DNA of 8,608 nucleotides from Candidatus Eiseniibacteriota bacterium (lineage in GTDB: Bacteria > Eisenbacteria > RBG-16-71-46 > JABDJR01), in NCBI GenBank assembly GCA_013003415.1, contig JABDJR010000112.1, positions 1 through 8,608 of the forward strand, read 5' to 3'. The notes below the pieces were generated by a model. It saw nothing but the letters and a program-made list of their open reading frames with translations. It had not been told where the DNA came from and did no database searches. Numbering within the stretch: the first letter of the stretch is position 1; each line of letters starts with the position of its first letter. The position numbers and the translations under genes were made by a program. Of this stretch, positions 6,187-8,608 are shown piece by piece.

Positions 6187-6216
6187 AATCTGCAACCCAT
6201 TTAGGGATTTGCGATT
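6187..6216. promoter_or_regulatory. Imperfect inverted repeat in the PAP2-motA divergent region
   Basis: AATC-T-GCAACCC (6187-6198) pairs with GGG-AT-TTGC-GATT (6204-6216) around an ATTTA loop. That makes 11 pairs interrupted by a one-base and a two-base bulge. There is no T-run right after it. It could be a regulator site or a hairpin in the motA leader. The rest of this 279-base gap has a T-rich stretch (about 6217-6255) but no promoter I would defend. The imperfection makes chance plausible. Confidence 0.25.
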
Positions 6217-6289
6217 AGCTTTGATTCTTTTATTTGCTTTGTTTTGTTGCATTTAGCCCGCAAGTTGCATCGCGCAAGGAATTAGCCTC

Positions 6290-7171
6290 ATGTTTATGAT
6301 TATCGGCCTTGTGGTCGTCATCGGGTCCGTCCTGGGCGGCTTCTCCATAGCCGGGGGTAACATCCCCGTCCTTTTTCACGTGTCGGAAATCGTCTGTATC
6401 TGTGGGACCTCCTTGGGCACGGTAATCATTTCAACCCCCCCGCACACACTCAAAGCTCTGAACAAGGATCTGATGAGCCTCCTAAAGCCAGATCCGTTTA
6501 ACAAAGCCCTCTACCTCGATAGTCTCAAGCTTCTCTTTGAGTTGTTCACCACCGCCCAGCGAGACGGCATGGTCGCTATTGAAGGCCACATTGAGAATCC
6601 CGACGAAAGTGCCTTGTTCCTAAAATATCCCAATGTTTTGCACCACCACCACGCGGTGATTTTTCTATGCGACTCACTTCGTCTCGTTTTAATGGGAAGC
6701 GTTGCGCCCCACGATTTAGACATGATGATGGATGCCGATATTGAGCTTCACCATCACGAGGAGGAAGAAACGGTCACGGTTTTGACCAATGTTACGGACG
6801 GCTTGCCTGGAATCGGGATTGTGGCTGCGGTATTGGGAATTATCGTGACGATGTCCTACATCAGCGGGCCCGTGGAATACATCGGGCATAAAGTTGCCGC
6901 CGCTCTCACCGGAACTTTTTTGGGTGTGCTCTTGGCCTACGGGTTTACCGGTCCTATCGCCACCCTGCTCGGTAAGCGTAAAGCAACCGAAGGCGCCTAC
7001 TACGGATTCCTCAAAGCAGCGGTTACCGCGGCAGCCAAAGACTCCACCCCCATGATCTCAGCGGAGCTGGCCCGACGCGCAGTGGCTTCGAACGTCCGAC
7101 CTTCCTTCGGCGAAATGGAAGAAGCCTGTCAGAGCGTCAAGAAGAGCGTCGCCGAAGCGAAAGCAGCTTAA
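6290..7171 (+). CDS. motA: Flagellar motor stator protein MotA
   Basis: A 293-residue inner-membrane protein that forms the outer ring of the stator with MotB, passing ions and driving the rotor. It aligns with E. coli MotA (295 residues) nearly end to end and without shifts at the key positions. Membrane segments are at about 2-22, 31-48, 172-191 and 202-223. The channel prolines P173 (GLPGIGIVAAV) and P222 (FTGPIATLL) and T209 (TGTFLGVLLAYG) are present. In the cytoplasmic loop E98 is kept (GMVAIEGHIENP), but the position of E. coli R90 is Gln, with Arg next to it (Q90-R91). The loop has two His clusters: H118-H121, and H154-H156 followed by four Glu. The C-terminus is RPSFGEMEEA. AAGGA (6276-6280) lies 9 bases before the ATG, and the first ATG matches the E. 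coli N-terminus in register. It is in an operon with motB, 29 bases apart. Confidence 0.96.
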   Translation: MFMIIGLVVVIGSVLGGFSIAGGNIPVLFHVSEIVCICGTSLGTVIISTPPHTLKALNKDLMSLLKPDPFNKALYLDSLKLLFELFTTAQRDGMVAIEGHIENPDESALFLKYPNVLHHHHAVIFLCDSLRLVLMGSVAPHDLDMMMDADIELHHHEEEETVTVLTNVTDGLPGIGIVAAVLGIIVTMSYISGPVEYIGHKVAAALTGTFLGVLLAYGFTGPIATLLGKRKATEGAYYGFLKAAVTAAAKDSTPMISAELARRAVASNVRPSFGEMEEACQSVKKSVAEAKAA

Positions 7172-7200
7172 GGTAATGAATCCGGCAAAAGGAACCCACC

Positions 7201-7986
7201 ATGGCTAAGGGCTCGAAGAACGAACAGCCAATTGTTGTTATTAAGAAGGTGGTCGGCCACGGCCATCACGGCGGCGCCTGGAAGGTGGCTTTTGCCGACT
7301 TCATGACGGCCATGTTTGCCCTTTTCCTCGTGTTGTGGCTGGTCAACCAGAGTTCCGATGTTAAGTCGGCCATCGCCGGGTATTTCCAGGATCCTCTGGG
7401 CCGCGCCGATGAGTTTGGTAGCTCGATCATCCCCGGTAACGGAAACCAGTCCCAGATGGTTCGCCCCCCTTTAATTAACGACGAAGTTTTGGAGATTCGG
7501 ATCGACAAGACGCACACTGCCATGAAGCGTCTTGAGGCCCATTTCAGCGATGATGTGGAGCTATCCCGTATCCGACGGAACATGGTCATTACAATGACCG
7601 AGAAGGGCCTTGAAATCGAACTGAGAGAAGATGAGGGTGGCACTTTCTTCGATAGCGGGGCCATGGTCCCCAACCCAGCCGCCCATCGCATGCTTAGCAT
7701 CCTAGGCGAAGAGCTAAGCATCCTTAACTTCCCAGTTGAAATCACAGGGTACACGGACGCCACCCCGTTCGCTCGTAGCGACTATTCAAACTGGGAGCTG
7801 AGTGCCGATCGTGCCAACTCTGTTCGTCGCATCATGATTGAGGGTGGCTTGCGGCCGGATCAGATTGAAGAGGTGCGAGCCCTTGCTGACCGCGAGCTTA
7901 AGTATCCCGAGGAACCTCGTTCCCATCGTAATCGGCGCGTGGTGATCTTGGTAAAGATGCGCGATCTTGGGGAAGCTAAGAACTAA
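7201..7986 (+). CDS. motB: Flagellar motor stator protein MotB
   Basis: A 261-residue partner of MotA that anchors the stator to peptidoglycan. It has a short basic cytoplasmic N-terminus with the usual HGHHGGAWK (20-28) and one membrane helix (about 29-49) carrying AFADFMTAM, in which D33 is the ion-binding aspartate (E. coli D32). A plug-like amphipathic segment follows (SSDVKSAIAGYFQDPLG, 51-67), then a periplasmic linker and an OmpA-type peptidoglycan-binding domain (about 130-252) with EITGYTDATPF (180-190) and NWELSADRANSVRR (197-210; R204 the expected peptidoglycan contact). The family's common GHTD is GYTD here. The strong likeness to E. coli MotB around D33 favours a proton-driven motor, but ion choice cannot be settled from sequence alone. 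AAAAGGA (7187-7193) lies 7 bases before the ATG. It converges with flgK across 13 bases, with no clear terminator between them. Confidence 0.96.
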   Translation: MAKGSKNEQPIVVIKKVVGHGHHGGAWKVAFADFMTAMFALFLVLWLVNQSSDVKSAIAGYFQDPLGRADEFGSSIIPGNGNQSQMVRPPLINDEVLEIRIDKTHTAMKRLEAHFSDDVELSRIRRNMVITMTEKGLEIELREDEGGTFFDSGAMVPNPAAHRMLSILGEELSILNFPVEITGYTDATPFARSDYSNWELSADRANSVRRIMIEGGLRPDQIEEVRALADRELKYPEEPRSHRNRRVVILVKMRDLGEAKN

Positions 7987-7999
7987 GAAGTTCCAAGCC

Positions 8000-8608
8000 T
8001 TATCGAACTAGGGCTAGAATCTCTTGAATGAGACCGTCGGCAACACCAACTAAACGCGCAGCGGCACTGTAAGCTTCTTGTTGATCGATCAGGTTAATCA
8101 TCTCCTCATCGACGGACACGCCACTAATGCTTTGACGCCAGCTTTCGACGTTGTTGACCAAGGCGCCAAACGCGATTTCATCTTCGCTGGCCGCACGAAC
8201 TTCCGTTCCCACGGAAGCGGCAAAGGCGGCATAGTGATCAGAGAAGGTCCGATCGCCAAGACCGCTAATCGACTGATTCGCAAGACTGGCCATGGCCAAG
8301 GCGATCTCGTTGTCGCCGGCTGAACTCGTCGTTCCGGTTGCGATGGCGTCTACAGAAGCTGCAACTTCGTCTGAGATTGAAATGGAACCCGCGGTCACGC
8401 CATCGGGATCAAAGAAGCTGATTCCGGTTTCGCCATTTGCATTGAATCCGGACTCATGCAGGCTGTTCATTTCTTCAACCAAGGAACGAGCCAGGTCGTC
8501 GAGTTGGGTTTGAAAGCCAGGAAGCTTTTGAGAGGTGAGCTGCGTGAGTGCCAAAAGGCTTCCCGACTCCGGGTTGAGTTGCAGTTGCCCCGCCGTAGAA
8601 GTGATACC
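8000..8608 (-). CDS. flgK: Flagellar hook-associated protein FlgK (HAP1), C-terminal part, cut by window edge
   Basis: The minus-strand frame stays open to base 8608, so this is the last 202 residues of a longer protein; full FlgK is commonly 450-600 residues or more. FlgK joins the hook to the filament outside the cell and is exported by the flagellar type III system. The visible part begins with GQLQLNPESGSLLAL, then LPGFQTQLDDLARSLVEEMNSLHESGF (29-55 of the fragment), the coiled region typical before the FlgK variable domain. It ends with the flagellar axial-family C-terminal helix GVSVDEEMINLIDQQEAY... (163-202 of the fragment). There are no cysteines, as usual for secreted axial proteins. 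The TTG at 8554 is an internal Leu codon and not a start, because FlgK-like sequence continues upstream of it. It is not part of the motAB operon. Confidence 0.93.
   Translation of the reverse strand, partial: GITSTAGQLQLNPESGSLLALTQLTSQKLPGFQTQLDDLARSLVEEMNSLHESGFNANGETGISFFDPDGVTAGSISISDEVAASVDAIATGTTSSAGDNEIALAMASLANQSISGLGDRTFSDHYAAFAASVGTEVRAASEDEIAFGALVNNVESWRQSISGVSVDEEMINLIDQQEAYSAAARLVGVADGLIQEILALVR

Noticed and set aside
7966..7997. Small hairpin CTTG...GAAC-TAAGAA-GTTC-CAAG across the motB stop, as a terminator
   Set aside because: Two 4-bp arms separated by a 10-base bulge and no T-run on either strand. Too weak.
8552..8554. TTG as start of the flgK frame
   Set aside because: The frame stays open to the window edge, and the residues upstream (GQLQLNPESGSL) continue FlgK-like sequence.
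1..8608. Mobile elements, CRISPR arrays, toxin-antitoxin or phage-defence genes
   Set aside because: No transposase, integrase, terminal inverted repeats, regularly spaced repeats or defence-type domains seen on either strand.

Overview
The window looks like chromosome from a flagellated, diderm (Gram-negative type) bacterium, probably of the FCB superphylum (Candidatus Eisenbacteria, Krumholzibacteriota or Latescibacterota style). The reasons are a secreted protein that stacks a choice-of-anchor-D-like domain on a FlgD-Ig/T9SS-like C-terminal domain, several exported proteins, an OmpA-type MotB, and moderately GC-rich DNA. The phylum is an inference from protein style and cannot be fixed without a search. 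There is no sign of an insertion sequence, phage, CRISPR array, rRNA or tRNA.

Region 1 (1-2821) is a two-gene secreted unit. A 149-residue exported protein of unknown function overlaps by one base (TAATG) the start of a 768-residue exported zinc metalloprotease, and a textbook intrinsic terminator closes the unit. The protease has a leishmanolysin-like active site. HELGHGLGF lies at residues 178-186, and a distant SHW...LLMEP block at 421-435 supplies the probable third zinc ligand and Met-turn. A protease-associated (PA) domain is inserted between these two halves. Tight coupling to a small exported partner suggests that the two proteins act together outside the cytoplasm. This is the best candidate in the window for an undescribed functional system.

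Region 2 (2822-4219) holds a single gene for a class I SAM-dependent methyltransferase with an N-terminal winged-helix-like segment (Rv2258c-like architecture). Its leader contains a perfect CCCGTGA-C-TCACGGG inverted repeat just before the ribosome binding site and a possible 26-codon leader ORF that stops inside that repeat. A 17-bp stem capped by a UUCG tetraloop terminates the gene.

Region 3 (4220-6010) is a convergent pair. A two-domain exported protein of unknown function (N-terminal PsbP/DcrB-like, C-terminal lipocalin-like) faces an exported PAP2-type phosphatase with all three catalytic motifs intact. Only 6 bp separate them and no terminator is visible.

Region 4 (6011-8608) is flagellar. 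A 279-bp divergent intergenic region leads into motA-motB, the stator of the flagellar motor, with ion-channel residues intact (MotA P173, P222 and E98; MotB D33). Converging on motB from the right is the C-terminal part of flgK (hook-filament junction protein), cut by the window edge. MotA and MotB form the membrane-embedded torque generator, and FlgK joins hook to filament, so this end of the window is probably the edge of a larger motility locus.
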